Shown piece by piece: positions 1 to 13,600 of a DNA stretch of 64,000 nucleotides. The first letter of the stretch is position 1; the number at the start of each line of letters is the position of its first letter. Below the pieces are notes generated by a model. That model was not told the DNA's origin, did not search any database, and was given only the letters and a program-made list of their open reading frames with translations. The translations under genes were made by a program, and so were the position numbers. Source of the stretch: Cardinalis cardinalis (taxonomy: Eukaryota > Chordata > Aves > Passeriformes > Cardinalidae). The stretch covers positions 8,253,016-8,317,015 of the forward strand of contig JACDOX010000015.1 of NCBI GenBank assembly GCA_014549065.1, in the 5' to 3' direction.

Positions 1-3000
1 ATCCAAATTCTATCAAATCGTTTCAAATAGGCTCACAGAATGAATTAAATTGATAGGAAANAAATTCTTAGGTGCTTAAAACCCANGTCTAATTTTCCAG
101 TAGANGGGCATCAGCTGCTGCCTTGTGCATTCACAACCTTGTGTTGGCTGCTTCTGGCTCAGTAACTGATATTGGCTGTGAAGGAGGCACTTGGCTGCTC
201 CTTTGGCCAGCNGAGAAGAAATGTTGGCTCCTGGCTCTTGTGAAAGAGCAGAGCTATAAAATGAGGAAATAATAAAACATGATGAGTAGGTTAGGGTCAC
301 AAAATATTGTAAATAGAAGCATATTGGCCTCTCTGCTCTTTTTAAAGTACTTTGCAAGTTGGCCTGGCAGCTTCCTGGATGTCTGCCTTGCTTTAACCCT
401 TTGGTTGTCTAAAGGTGATGCTGGTAATCNGTGACATATTTGGGGGAGGGGGGGAAATAATGGTGGTCTTTTGTGTAAATTGAGGTTGAAACAACTGTTT
501 ACTTGAAATAGTTTCCCTTCAGACNTTTATCTTACTTTGGCAATGATGCCTCCTCTGTCCAGCTCTCGTGCCCAGAAGTCTTGGTAGTGTATAGGGCAGT
601 ACAGATGTAACCGTGTATAGGCCAGAACTTTTATTAATGTGCTTAGACTGGAACTTTCAACCTATCTAATTTTGTGCAATTTCTGTTTTGTCTGAGAATT
701 ACAGGAAAGCAAATATGAAAGAATAGTGTAGCTTGTCAGGGGCTGCTGTGCCAGGAAATGTGAGCAATTGCCAGCAGGGATGCACAGCCATGCCTTGGTT
801 TACATGTGAGCTTTTTGCTTCACAGGGGTAAGCTGGCCTGGCTTTTGGAAACCCTGGGCAGTCAGAAGATGGAGTCAGCAGGAGTTCTGNTACCAATAGT
901 TTTGAATATGAGATTGTGTGAGCCTTGAGCAATGCTCAGTGTTCCAGGGTGAGGGAAAAGGAGGAATAAATGTAAAACTGCAAGTCCGGCCCATTGCACT
1001 GTGTCTGCAATATCTATGTGGATTTCATAGGAAAGTTGAACAAGAATGTGTAGGGCTTTACTGCTGAGTCTTATATGGATGACCTTGTACTGTGTGAGGG
1101 ATTTGATTCCNAGCAAAAGGTTGGAAGTGTTATGTATCACTATCCTTTCTGCCCCAAAGCTCAATATTGTGGATTCCACATTGATTTTTGTGGACTTTTC
1201 CTGAGCTTTTACAAGCTAGGGTTTTGTAAATTTTGCNAGTAAAGATAATTTATTTTTTTCCACCCATTTTGCTGCTGCATGCAAATACCATGGTAATTAT
1301 GGGATGGCACAGGCAGTTGTAACATGAAGACATACTTGGTACGGTTAGCTAGAAAGACTAAGTGACTTTTGAGCTTGGTGCTCAACACCAGTCAGTGTCC
1401 ATCCAGGTGAGTTGGAGAGATGGGTGAAAGTGATGTCCTTCTGTAGACACAGACTGAGGGAGCATTCTCTGTAAAAGCTCAGGAGCCTGTTATCAGGGCA
1501 CAATAGCTTTATGAGCCATNAGAAGCTCCTTTGCCCATTCCCACCCAGGAATGTCCACCTGTGTGCAATTCCACCAGGTCTGCGGCTTAACAGATGGTCC
1601 GGACTAATGAAAAGAGTCATTTTAATTAGTCCATCTAAAGACNTTTATTCACACTGGTGGGCTCTCCCAATAAAGTTTCAGTGACTAGGATCTGTGTTGC
1701 TGGCTTCCAGCAGTCACCATCTGTTTGGTGGCAGAAACTGGCTGTGGTATGACTGCACGCATTTCCCACTCCAGTGGGCTGGAAACAGGTTCAAAGCGTG
1801 GGGAAGGAGGGGGAAAGGTCTCCTGGTTGCTGCCTACAGCAGTTTGAAAGATGTGGTATCCCTGCTTCCAGACCTAGGATTACAACAGCTTATCCTCCTA
1901 TCTCTAGCAGCAGTTTCAGAAAGCAGCTTTGGAAATCATGCTCATTTCCTCTGGCAGCAGTTTTTAAATATTTGAGAATACCTTAGGTGTATTTGCCAAG
2001 GCTCTTTCTTAGGCTGTTGGCCTATTTCTTAATTGAATATAGAAAATCCCTCTATTTTTAATGACTGTTAGAAAATAATCTAAAATAATTAGAATTAGAA
2101 ATGTCATGCAAGTAATGCTTATTCTGGGAGTACAGTAGTTTGCATGTTAAAGGAACCTCACTGGCTGCNTATTAAAGTGAACCATTTAATGGCAACCATT
2201 CAATTAAAAATTGGAGGGGTGGTAGGGAGTTGGAGCAGTACAATAGAAGATTTGCAAGGCTTTATTGCCCATGACTAGTTTATTTGTGTCCTCTGCATAT
2301 TGACAAACTAGTTTAGTTAAAGGCATAATTATGCCAGGGGGAAATTACAAAATTTCTTGGAGAAGAAAAACAGCCTATGGATGAGACAGGAATTGTGGGA
2401 GTTCAGAATCCTTTAGGATAATTCNGACAGTAAGTTTTTACATATTTGATCTACTTACAGCCCTTCCCTGGATGACTCCTAGATCCTCCTCATTCCCAAA
2501 CCCTACNCAAACTCTGTTTTATTCAAGCTTTAATTTTCAGGTCTGTTTTAATGAAATCTTTGTACAGGAAAAGAACAATGGTTATATTAGATTTAATAAA
2601 AACTTCTGGATAAGGTTTGATCAGGCAAAGTCAGAAGTTTGAGAGACCTTCCAAATCATTGTGCCAAGTAAATAAAGGTATGTTCAATTTNTTTTCTGAT
2701 TTATATGGTTTGATTTTCATGTCTTTCAGCTTTTGCTGAAATTATTTTTCTATGTAAAAGCTTAGGCACTGATGCCAAAACCATTTCTCTAGGAAGTATC
2801 ACTTAATCACCCAANTCATGAAACATACTAAAATAACAAGGTTTGACATAATTTTTATATTAGTCAAAGGCAAAGATCTGGTAGAAAGAGTGATGCCCCT
2901 TTTGGATTAGTAATTTATTTTGATATCCCCTCCCTCTCCTGTGTTAATGTGATCAGATTTTTTGTTGCTAAATCACCTGCCATTCTCAAATGGCCTGAAG

Positions 3001-4811
3001 GGCAGCCTTGAGGTCATACTCACTCCAGCTGTCAGTATTACTTGTGGAACTCCTCCTCCTNCAGACTACATTTGCCTGTTGTTGTGTGCATAGTTGCCAT
3101 TTTGTTGACACTCAGAGACTGACTTTTGGCAGATAAATGTGGCTGACCTTTCCTTGGAAGGACCCAGAGTTTTTTTCCTCAGAGACAAATTGGTTTAAGA
3201 GGCAGACTCATGCCAGGAAGTGCACAAATCACTTTGCAGATGATGTTTCCCACTCCCAAAACCCTACAGCTTGGCTACCCAAGTTGTAATTTTTTTTGTT
3301 GCTGTACTGTCTAGTCNTGGGACAGAATTCTCCTGTTTGTCAAACACAGATCCAGGGTGTCCTCACCCNAATATCTCTGTTAAGAACAAGATGTCAGCAG
3401 ATTGGCAAACAACATGATGCAGCTCTGGGCAGACCAGNTGTAGCTGCAGGCTACTGCCAAGCACCACACACAGTCATGGTTACAAAAATGAAAGGATGTG
3501 CACATTTGCCATGAGGAGCCTCATAAGGGACAACAGAAGGATATGGGAGAGCTCAGTAATGAGTGTTAGATTGGCTTGTGGGCTGATTGCAGGNAGAACC
3601 CAGGTGAGAAATGACATGTAAGAGCTTCAGAAAAATAGCATTTATATAAATTAATGGGAGAATATCTCATAGGAACTCTTAAATAGGAAAAGAAACCNCT
3701 GGTTCAGGAAGCAGAACAGTAAAACTGGAGAAATTTGACTATAAATTTACTCAGTTCTTATATTTTTCCTGTGACATCCAGTGCTAGCCATCTCCTGAGA
3801 TAAATTTACTTGGCTTGGTTTGTTTCAGAGTTAATGTTGATTTTATATTTATATGTAGGTGAAGTCTGCTTAAGATGCTACACTGGAGCCAGGGCTGGTG
3901 CCAGACGTGCTCTGTTGTTCATGCCCAGAAGACTGGGACAGTTGAAGGTGGCACTTTTAATGGCTAAAAGGAGGACTCATCAGAGGGTATCTGTCATGGG
4001 CTACCTCCTCTGCCACTCATACAGAGCCCACCAAAGCCAGTCCCATGGTTCCCACACAGTGAAGAAATTCCAGAAGCTAATATGGGGAGTGACTGGAAAG
4101 GAGAATGCAAGCATAATTTGGACACAGTCAAAGATGCTTTGTGAAGACCAGATGAATGGGGGAAATGTTAGGCTTGATGGTTGTCTTCAGGCAAGCTTTA
4201 CCTAAGAATTACTGTGAGACCCTTTGGGGTGGAGAGGAACTGTAGGGGCCAATTCAGCTTAAAGGATAATTCATTTTTAGACAAGTTTTGTGTTGAAACT
4301 CTACCTGTCTGAGGCCATATTCATCTGAATGAAGCATTTGTGGAAGGTTTTTCCCCAGCTCAATATTACTTTTTGGGAGAAAGGAAGTAAAGTGGTGCTG
4401 GGCTCCTATTTTAGCCCTGAGCACAATATGAAAATCATTAATCTGGGTGATCCTTTGAAAAATTCTCATGCTAATTAGGTAGACTGAGATTTTCCCATAT
4501 GAGTACCTTTGCAAGGCTTATTGTCTAGTCTGAGATAGATATCTCTGTCTCTCATTTTAATAAAAATATCAAAAGATGTCAGTTTTATTTCATTGTGGAA
4601 CAGCAAAAAGCAATTAAAGCTCAGGATCTTTCATGGCATGGGAAAACTCATTCACATCCAGTTCTACTTTAGGCAGGCTAGACAGCACAGTTCATGTTTT
4701 GAGATTAAAAACAATATCATGAAAAGAGCTGGTAACTGGATAATAAACTGGACAGAAGGGTGGATTTTGTAAAGGCTTAAATCTTAAAATACTTGTGACT
4801 TGGGAAAGGAG
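1..4811. other. Gene-free, single-copy-looking DNA
   Basis: I see no gene, transposon end or RNA gene here. A run of five G, one A and seven G lies at 442-454. A 131-codon open frame at 3810-4205 (+) has no family resemblance, no splice context and no codon pattern I trust, so it is not called. Isolated N bases are common to about 3700 and then absent until 5665. Confidence 0.6.
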
Positions 4812-4877
4812 TAGGGAGAAACATTCTTAAGAATAGGGAGAAACATTCTTAAGAATAGGGAGAAACATTCACAAGAA
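4812..4877. repeat. 22-bp tandem repeat, three copies
   Basis: Three head-to-tail 22-base units start at 4812, 4834 and 4856. Units 1 and 2 are identical (TAGGGAGAAACATTCTTAAG followed by AA). Unit 3 differs only near its end (CACAAG in place of CTTAAG). The identity of the first two copies points to a recent local duplication. The surrounding 150 bases are also rich in GA-type words such as GGGAGA and GAGGA. Confidence 0.95.
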
Positions 4878-7800
4878 GAGGAAAAATGAGGTGAAAATAG
4901 ACATGAGGGAGATGGGAGTTTACTGAGGAAGTAATGGGCTGAAAATGAGGAAGCCAAGAGAGATCTGTGTAAGAAGTAGTGGAAGGTGAGCTGCAGGTGG
5001 GACAGATTTCAACAAGATCCTATAAGAAAGGAGGTGTGATGGCAGGAGGAGGAGAGGCACAGCAGAAGAGATCCATGGTTTGAAGACCTGTCAGTGCAAA
5101 CACTGGATCCAAAGGTCATCATAGTGAGAATTTTCACATAGACTTTGTCTCAAGCCTTTAGGCTTCTGAGGTTTCATATAAACCAGATTGATTATTTATT
5201 TATTGGAAGGCAATGCAGTGACACCTGCCATCAGTTACTTTTCATGGTATTTAAGTGGTTAATATTCTTGCTGTTGCTGCTATGTTGTTGTTGCATTTTT
5301 TTGTATCATATTTCCTCATTGGAATATCCAGCTTGTTTGAGAGCCCTTAAATTCCTTTAATAACCGGTGTTGCCTCAAGTGCAAAGACTGAGTTCAAGTG
5401 AAGCTGCTCCTTTCTTTCCTGATCACATTTATGGTCTAGATTAAGCAAAGGTCCTCACCTATGGCTTGGGTTGGTCTCTCAGGCTTGAAGCTCCCTTTAC
5501 AAACTCCCTGCTGAAGAGAGTTTGTTTCTAAGCCTTCTACAAGGCAAATCCTGTTGCTGAAGTTGTTAAAGGAGAATTTCATTTTAATGCTTATAGTAAC
5601 TGACAACTGTGAGGATTCTGTTTATCCAAAGGACAGGTGTAGCACTAACCCTGACCTTCCCCTGNGCTCCCTCTGATATGCTGGAAGAAGTTTGTAGGCT
5701 TTTCTCCCACAGCAAATTCCTTTCAGTGCCTTTGGCCACGGAGCTTCTTTTTACAGAAAGGATGCCTGGAAAACCTGACTGAGATGATGCTCTTGTTGCA
5801 TATGTTTGGGTTTTCTCTGTCTCTATCACTATTTGAGCTCTGAAGATTAGAGCAATTCAGGGAGGTTTTAGTTGAAAAAACCTAAAATTGAGAATGATCT
5901 GAAGACATGAGGATCAGAAAATCTTCTCAATAGATCTTTATGAGAGATGCAGCAATGCACATTTGTTCAAGTTCTTGGAATATCAGACAAGAGTTCAACT
6001 CTGTTCCTTTAACTGCTTCAAATAATAGAAGATGTAATCTCTGATGCTTTTAGCTCAAGCTGTAGGCATTTATGTTAGTGATATCTAAGCAATTTGTCAA
6101 AGTAATAAAGGTTTCTGAATTTTCTTCTGCATTTCACNGAATTCCTGTCATGCTCAAGTACCCAAGTGTCTGCATTTCAAAAAGCTGATTCTTGGTCTGA
6201 TAGAGACAGGTCTTGGTCAGAGAACACATTCTGATGTTTTAAAGTTTATTTTATAGCAAAATGTATCTCTTTCTTNTGTGAATTGAAGCTGGATTGAAGC
6301 ATTATTTTTCAGAAAAAGCCCTACTCTGAAAATGAGAGAATTTCATCATGGACCTTGCCAATTCTAGGATCAAAAATGTCATTAAAATCAGTAACATTCT
6401 ATGCAACATCTTTTAAGAGAAATTGCATGGTCAGAGGTTCTTTGAGCAGAGCTATTCATTATTATTCCAGCCTGTGTACTTCATTTTTTAGAGTTTTTGT
6501 GATTTGAAGTTTTCCAAATGATTAAGTTCCTCTGTGAAGGAGCATAAATCAGCAACATGCAGAACAAAAAGAGGAGGGAAAGAGAATGTGAAAATAGGTT
6601 GCTGAGAGAAATGGAAAAAAACCCCCATCATAATTACAATGCAAATTGAAAACCAATGCAAGGTTATATTTTATTTTTTAGCTGTCTTCATCTGGGTTAC
6701 CCTTCCCTTTTCTTTCNTGCACATTGTCTGAGCTTTAGTTATAAAGCATGAACAGCAGAAGTTAATTTTAGCTTTTCTGAGTTATGGTTGGGCTTTCATT
6801 TTGCTGCAGGTGTTCTGCACAGCAAGACAGGCTTGTTTGGTCTGTTGCACACTGCCCACAGAACATTACTAACATGCAGCTGTGCNGAAACATCTGGACA
6901 GCTTTACTTGAAAGCACTCGGAATGTGTGCGTGTGGATTTTTCCTCTAGTCATGTAGTGTGTTCCATGGGCCATTGCTTCTCTAGCCTCAGCAGTGGAGG
7001 ACTTTGATGTCTTCTTGTTTCTGGGTTTTTATTTTTGTCTNTTGCAAACATACTTCCTGCCTCTTCCAGTAAGGCTGGAGCACACATGANCTTTATATCT
7101 GGGATGGAGAAATGGGAAGCTGCTTGTTCCCATCTGTCTTGTAATTAGAGAAAAATTTTTGAGAATTCAGCAGTTCCTGAAGCTGCTCTAGGTAATATCA
7201 AAATTAAAGGTATAATTTTTTTGATTCTTTCCCACTTGGATGTACAACCAAACCTCAAATACCTGTGTTTTGGACCCAGAGATTTGAATCAACCCTCAAT
7301 CCTCTTGTCCAATATCTTGGAGGAGAGTATTTGAAGTTATAGTTCATTACAAATATATTGCTAATTGTTCTTTGAGAGTGGGCTATCAGTTACTACAACA
7401 AAAGTTTATGCACATGGANAGTCTCTGGAGGGGCAATTCTGGGTTAGCAAAGTTTTGCAAATGCTTAATGTAAGATAAGCTTTTGGTGGTTTGAAAGCAA
7501 TTTGATGGTTGGCAGTACAATGTNCGTGAATTATTTCTGTGAGCTCCTGTTGCAGGACAAAGCATTGTTGTCCGCTCTGGATTCCTGTGCCATTTTAGGC
7601 AGACACTTTTTAAAGCCCAGGAATGGTGTCCTTCTGTCTTATTAATGAAGTAGAGTTTAAATCCTGCTTGAACTGTGAAAATCTGAAGAAAGTCTNAGTG
7701 ACTGTGTTAGTGACATCCAGATTGGATTAGTGTGAGTCTTTGTTTGTAGTTCTGCCAGCATCATCATTCAGAAATTNCTGCTCAAAACACAGTAACGAGA

Positions 7801-10136
7801 ATGATCTCTGGATCTGCAGAAATGAGCAAGCAAAACAGTCCTGACTTCTCTCTTCAGAGGCTCCTAGCTCTGAAAANATTGGCTGGAACATCTGTTTTCT
7901 GTCTTAAACTCTTTAATGATTAGATTCCTAATTGTTTGACTGGGTGNCTGTGTAAGCACAGACCCAGGCATTCTTGAGTTAATGCTGGACTCCTGGCACT
8001 AAAAAGCAATACTGAAGAGATAAAATACAATCAATTAATATGAAGCACTTTTAAAATAATGCCTTCTTTGCTGTGGATTTTCTGGGAGAGTTTTTGTTAA
8101 ATTGGTTTCTTGTTAGTTGCAGCCTGTATGGTTACTCAGCTATGTTGCAGATTTTAGGATTAGTATTTTAAAGAGTTGCAGCCCTGCTTTGGGATACCTC
8201 CTGGAGTTATTTGATATATAGAATCAGTTGTCATAGATGGAATAACTTTCTGTTCCTTCCTTAGAACACATGAAGACAGAAGAGTGTCTATTCATTGCTT
8301 TGTAGTTGGGGAAAGAACAAAAGCAAATCCTTAACTTCAACCACATGTTCTGCTAGAACATGAGAAAGTGTTCAAGTGTTTTCCTGTGCACTTCTGCATT
8401 TAGGTTGTATTGAAGTTGTGCTTTGCCAACCTAAATGGGATTTCTGCATNTTGCTTTGTGCAGTCCCCTCCTAANGACAGCTTGGTCCAAAGGAATGTTT
8501 CCTGCTCTTTCAGCCATTGCATCTCTGCAGGAGAAGACTAATCTATAAATTTCCTTTTCTGAACTGAAATGTGGAAAAATCCCCCACCAAGGAGAATATN
8601 TAGCATGTGTTTCTAGTTTGTGTTGGCTCCACCCACAGAAAACTTTTTCTGTGACTTTTTTTTTTAACAACTGGTTACCAGAGGGTAGATCACGAGTAAG
8701 CTCAGGGGAAACCTCACTTAGTTTTGATAGTNTCATTTTAACTTTTGTTATCAGTATAATTCTAAGTGTCATACAGGGAAATAGGTCAGCAGAAGGTTTT
8801 TAACCTTCCTGGATTCCAAGTTGTGGATATTCTGTGGCTATTTTGAGTAGAGATAACATGCCCTGTTTAATCTCAGTAAAAAGACAACAGAGACATGGGA
8901 AGCTTCCAATGGGTTATTTATTCCCTCTCATTTCAGGTGTATCAGACCACCAGTATGGTGGCAGTTACTTGTGTAAGTACACTCCTGCTTTCCTGTTTCC
9001 AAAACATTCCCACAGCAGTGAAACTGGAGGATTTTAAGGCTGCCTGTGTGCTGTCACTTTTAGTGTTGCTTCTGTAATATCCATTTTTTGAATGGAAATA
9101 CTCTTCCTTGTACATCAATCTTCTACTGCCCTGTTTCATCTCATTCATAGATTAGTACAAAAGTTTTTTCTGTAGCNTTTCTGTGCAAGTCCAATGTGCA
9201 TTTTTGTCAAATGTATTTTTAAAATTCTGGTATTCTAATAGTGTGTAAGTGCTTTGCACAGAAAGGAAAGATTATTAGAGATCTGAGTAGAGAGAACAAA
9301 AGAGTATTTCCTCTAAAAAATATGCCTTATGTAATTTTTTCAGAATTATCATGCTTTTAATTCAGTGTGCTACACTGCTGAATAGAAAAGCTAAGTGTTT
9401 CTGTAAGGTGTTTAATTTGTAATTACAGAAAAAACTGTTTTAAGTGTCTGAAACATTTTGCCTTCAGGTGTGTTTGGAAATTTTAGGTTAAGTGCTTTGT
9501 TTTAAAAGTGTGAATCCATNGAAATAGTCCATGTGTAAGTTCACAGAACAGACCAACTTCAGGGAAGGTTTCATTTGTTTATTTTTTGAGAGAACTGCAA
9601 AGAGCCTGAGCCACTCCAAAATGTCCTGGCGTCCAGGAGAGTTAAATTTGGCATTTTCAGGGAAGGGACGAGAGCCAAATCATCATTATCACAAATTGNG
9701 ACTAATTTAGAGCAGTCCCTACCTGTTTGCTGTGTACAGCAGAAATGAGAAAATCTGAATTTGTTTAAGCTTTAAACCACAGATATTTCTAATAATATGA
9801 TACTTTACGTGGTTTGGGGAAGATTGAGGACAGAGACAAAAGTGGGTTGCTTAGCATGCAACAAGCCACATTAACTGCTTTTAACACATCACAGGGCTCA
9901 GAAATCATGAATGAATTTAAAACAAATGCTGCTGGACCCAATTCTGCTTTCCACAAGAGTTTCCTCCAAAGCATTATTTCCAGAAGGGAAATAATCTGAT
10001 CTTGTGCCTAGTGCAGGTGCCTGCTGGTGTGACTTTTCCACACCTCTTTTGCCAGTGTGAGACACTCTGAGTGGATGAGATACACGAAATTAGGACATAT
10101 GACAATCTTATGAGATCTTATTTGAGATGGCACCTT
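4878..10136. other. Gene-free DNA
   Basis: No gene is supported. An interrupted TTG/CTG run at about 5268-5293 makes a leucine- and cysteine-rich stretch in an open frame at 5145-5360 that I read as an artefact of the repeat. A pyrimidine tract with AG followed 36 bases later by a GTAAGT donor (8937-8972) is noted under findings. The rest shows no repeat family or RNA I recognise. Confidence 0.55.
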
Positions 10137-10140
10137 GCTG

Positions 10141-10598
10141 TGATGCCTTGTGAAGGCTGACCTAGAACAGAGACTAGAAAGTGCTAAAGAATAAAGTAGA
10201 TGTTTGTTAGGAGGCCTCAATGGATCCACCTTGGGAAGCACAAGATCCCAGCCAGGGCTACACCCCTGGTGAACCCAAAATGGNCAAAAAATGGANAACT
10301 GGTCACTGGGTCTCTCACTTATATAAGTTCTGGTCCATTTGCGTATTGGAGTTAATTGTCCAATTACAACTTTAGCCCATGAAGTCCCATCCTTCTTGTT
10401 TTCTCTCTTCAGTCCACATTGTTTATGCTCTTGGGCCTGAGATTTGGATAATTTGTCCTTGGTCCCCAGCTGGAGAAGAATTTTTTTGTCTCCCTACTCT
10501 GTGAAGAGAGCTCACCATCCCCTAATACGAAGCCCTGACCCACACACTACAGCAGCACAGAATCTGAAAATATATAAAAGCTAAAACCTGAGGCATCA
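10141..10598 (-). mobile_element. Solo LTR of an endogenous retrovirus
   Basis: This 458-bp element has matched inverted ends: the plus strand starts TGATGCCT and finishes AGGCATCA. It is flanked by the direct repeat GCTG at 10137-10140 and 10599-10602. Terminal TG...CA plus a short target duplication is the signature of retroviral integration, and one LTR with no internal genes is a solo LTR left by recombination. Read on the minus strand it begins TGATGCCTCAGG, has a TATA box about 270 bases in (10317-10328), and a decayed poly(A) signal (AACAAA, complement of 10203-10208) about 110 bases further on, followed by a T-rich U5-like end. This order supports minus orientation. A 4-bp duplication is usual for gammaretrovirus-like (class I) elements, whereas ERVL gives 5 and ERVK 6, so the class is uncertain. 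The wording resembles LTRs of songbird genomes, but I cannot name the family. No retroviral protein is present. Confidence 0.8.
10317..10328 (-). promoter_or_regulatory. Palindromic TATA box of the LTR
   Basis: ACTTATATAAGT is a perfect 12-base palindrome, so the TATA motif reads equally on both strands. On the minus strand it sits where the U3/R boundary of an LTR of this size is expected. Being symmetrical, it does not by itself fix the orientation, and it could start transcription either way. Confidence 0.5.
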
Positions 10599-10602
10599 GC
10601 TG

Positions 10603-13600
10603 AATCACAAACCTAAGATTTCTCATGGTGGTACAAGATTATTCTGTCTCCCAGCACAGTGAAATACTGTGAATAAACTATCATAATGGGCAGAAAAGAG
10701 AGCTTAGAAAAACCATGAGTGGCTGCGTGTGGATGTGGCTTCCTCACACATTTTAAGCTCTTCATTTTGTCTCTGATTTCCTTTAAACATGTGATACACA
10801 TTGACAGCCTTTACTTAAAATTCTATTCCCCCAAATGATGTTAATATGTTGCAAACTATTCAGCTGGGAAATGTGCAGCACAATTTCATTCCTTTTAAGG
10901 GTTGAGAGGTCCTTACCTAATGTTTCCAGCAGTTCATCTGTGAGGTTCTCACTACCTCAGATTGTGCCTTTTATTTCAAAAGAAATTGCAGTGGATTTAA
11001 TGAAGGGAACATTTTGAAACCAATTTCCAGTATTCTTTTCCTAAAGGGATTAAAGTACTAATGTAAATGTTCACAATAAAGCAATACTCACACTTATGAT
11101 GAAATCTGAGATCCAATCATTCTCTGGCATTCACACACTTGGAAAGACCTGATTGAAATTAGTGCACCCTTCATGTGCCCCTGCCTTCTCCCTCAATTTT
11201 TCACACTACTGAGTGAATCAAATAGAAATTCCATTTGATTTTAACTGATTTAACCCCTGCAGTAGGCAGGTTGAAATTAACCTCAGTTTGGGGGATGTGA
11301 TGGAGATCATACTGTAGACCAACATCAAGGTACAGAATTGAATGACAGGATGCATTTTTATGGTATAGTGTTCTAGAAACACATAGTAAAAGCAGCATTT
11401 CTTCAAGTGAGGAGATAAAATTTTTCTCTTAAGTTAGTGGCTGAGAGACCAGAGATTTTCTTCCTGTTAGAATTGTGAATTTATCAAAGTAAGGAAATTA
11501 AATACCAGATTCCTGATTAGAATCAGACTTACACATCTTTTTGGTGGGGAAAAGGCATTTTATTTTCAGAATCAAAATGTTCTGAAATATTTAATACCGC
11601 ACTGAATTTTGTTTGTGGATTTTGATATTTAAGAGGAACTTGTCTCCCTCATGGTTATGAATGAACTATCATTTTCAAGGGTGTGATATCAAGCCAAACA
11701 TTCAGGAAAGCTCTAGAGCTTTGAGATTTAGAAAAAAAACTGACTCTAGCAAGAATTAATACTGAAAGATGGCNAAGAATTTCCCAAGGGATGTGTGATA
11801 TGTCTCATAAACCAGAAGCAGTATGGAAAGAAGTTGATGAAAAGGCTGGTTGTTGCTACAGACCCTGAGGGTGGTTCAGAAAATATTGGTGTAATGTTTG
11901 TACCTATAAGAAAAGTACCTTAAAGAAGCCTTGGGGATTGATCATGAGGGATTTGAATTGCTCCAATATTGATTGCAATAATAACCATGCAAAATCCAAG
12001 GAAAGCAGGCTTTTAGAGCTACTCTGCTGNAGTGCTGCTTTCATAATGCAATTTGTTGAATGGTCAATATAGCCAGAGGATGTTTTGGACCTAATCCCTG
12101 GAAATGAATCAAGTGCTTTATGATTTAATAAAGCTGGAAAATGGGTACTNCTTGTATCTGAGTAAAACCTTCTAGAGCTATCATCCAATTTGAAATACTT
12201 GTTAAGAGAGGGCAGTAGATGAAGCAACACAAAAGTGACTTTGAGAGACTGTAAAATGCCCTGAGATATCTTGATTAGAATTCATCAGTTTACAGCATGA
12301 GAATGGAGGGGTGGTCAGAGGGATTGCAGCTGATGTTGATCCCAGTTGCAGGGAATAAGTGTGTGGGCAAAGGGGCAGCAAAACCTTTGTGGGAAAAACA
12401 GCTCAAGGCAGGATGCAAGCAACAACTGTGCAGCTTCCAACACACAGCTGGCTGTATAAACAAATCNGTTTTGAAGACAATTGGGAGTAAATATGAATAC
12501 TGAGCATGGAAAGCTGTTCAGTACATTCTAACCTGAGGTCAAGGGTTTTCCAAATATACTGACAGTGGTGTGTAGGTATGCAGGGGGCTGGTTCCCTGCT
12601 GAGCTGGGACAGAGCTGGAGCTGGAGAATGAGGAAGCAGCTGATACTTGTTTTATTTGGAAAAGCAAGATAAAGCTTGCTTATTTATTGTTGGATTTTTT
12701 TGGTCTTTAGAGAGACAGAAGAGGTGAAATGTTGCCCTGTCAAAAAGGGGTAAAATTTGAGGCAGCAAACCAAACCAAGAATGAGTGGCAGGGACCCGCT
12801 CATCAAAAATTAGACATAATTAAAAGGGAGAGAAGAACTCTCTCAGAATTAAGGGAAGAAAAGGCTTNACATAAGGAATAATATGTCTCTATTTTCTGAA
12901 ATTAGAGAAGCAACAATNTCACACAGAAATGGATTTTTTTTTATCCCAAGTGAGAAGCAGAGCATATTACACCCCTTTTTGAGGAAAGAACTTCATATCT
13001 TTTTCTTGGAAATTTCCAGAGCCTTTGTCCATATTGGCAAAATAATCTCTGTTTGTTTCTCTTTATTTTAGGGATAAAGCTTTGTCCAGTCTTTTTGCTT
13101 TTCTCTCATGTGGTTAAGGAAATAATGCAGTGTGGGATGATGTTTATTCTTGTATGTGTAAACCCTGTGGCACAAGCAGCCTGAATTTGGTCTAAGAGTC
13201 TTTGTAATCCTTTGTGTGAGTGTACAGAAACAGCAACCATCAGAGATTGTTTAACATATGTTTTGCAGAAAGTGAAAGAAATTCCATGTGCTGTGGTGAG
13301 AGGGAACAAAAGAAACCTGTAACACTGGGTCATGGATAGCCTGAAATTGAGTTCAGGTGTATCCATATTTTGTTTAGACTTTAATAAGCCAGAGGCTTTA
13401 TGGATTTTTATGTCTTACTTTATGAAATCTAATCTGATTGTAACATCTTTGAAGAAGTTTTGTTTTCTTCTTAATGCCTGTCATGTTTGCCTAGGTCTTT
13501 TTGCATGATTAAAATTGGCAGCATTTCTAGTTAAGTGAAATTCTGCTTGTATGAGCTGTCAATAGAGGGAAACAAAACAAGCCCAGAACAGTTGTGTGAC

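Noticed and set aside
3810..4205. 131-codon plus-strand open frame
   Set aside because: No domain, no family resemblance and no supporting splice or promoter context.
4812..4877. CRISPR-like array
   Set aside because: Units are directly adjacent with no spacers, and the genome is vertebrate.
5145..5360. 71-codon frame with a leucine/cysteine-rich, membrane-like stretch
   Set aside because: The hydrophobic run comes from an interrupted TTG/CTG repeat.
7255..7300. tRNA-like internal promoter box on the minus strand (GATTCAAATC)
   Set aside because: No matching A box at proper distance and no cloverleaf arms.
10186..10196. Plus-strand AATAAA inside the LTR as evidence for plus orientation
   Set aside because: It would lie only about 50 bases from the LTR start and upstream of the TATA box; the minus-strand order of signals fits better.
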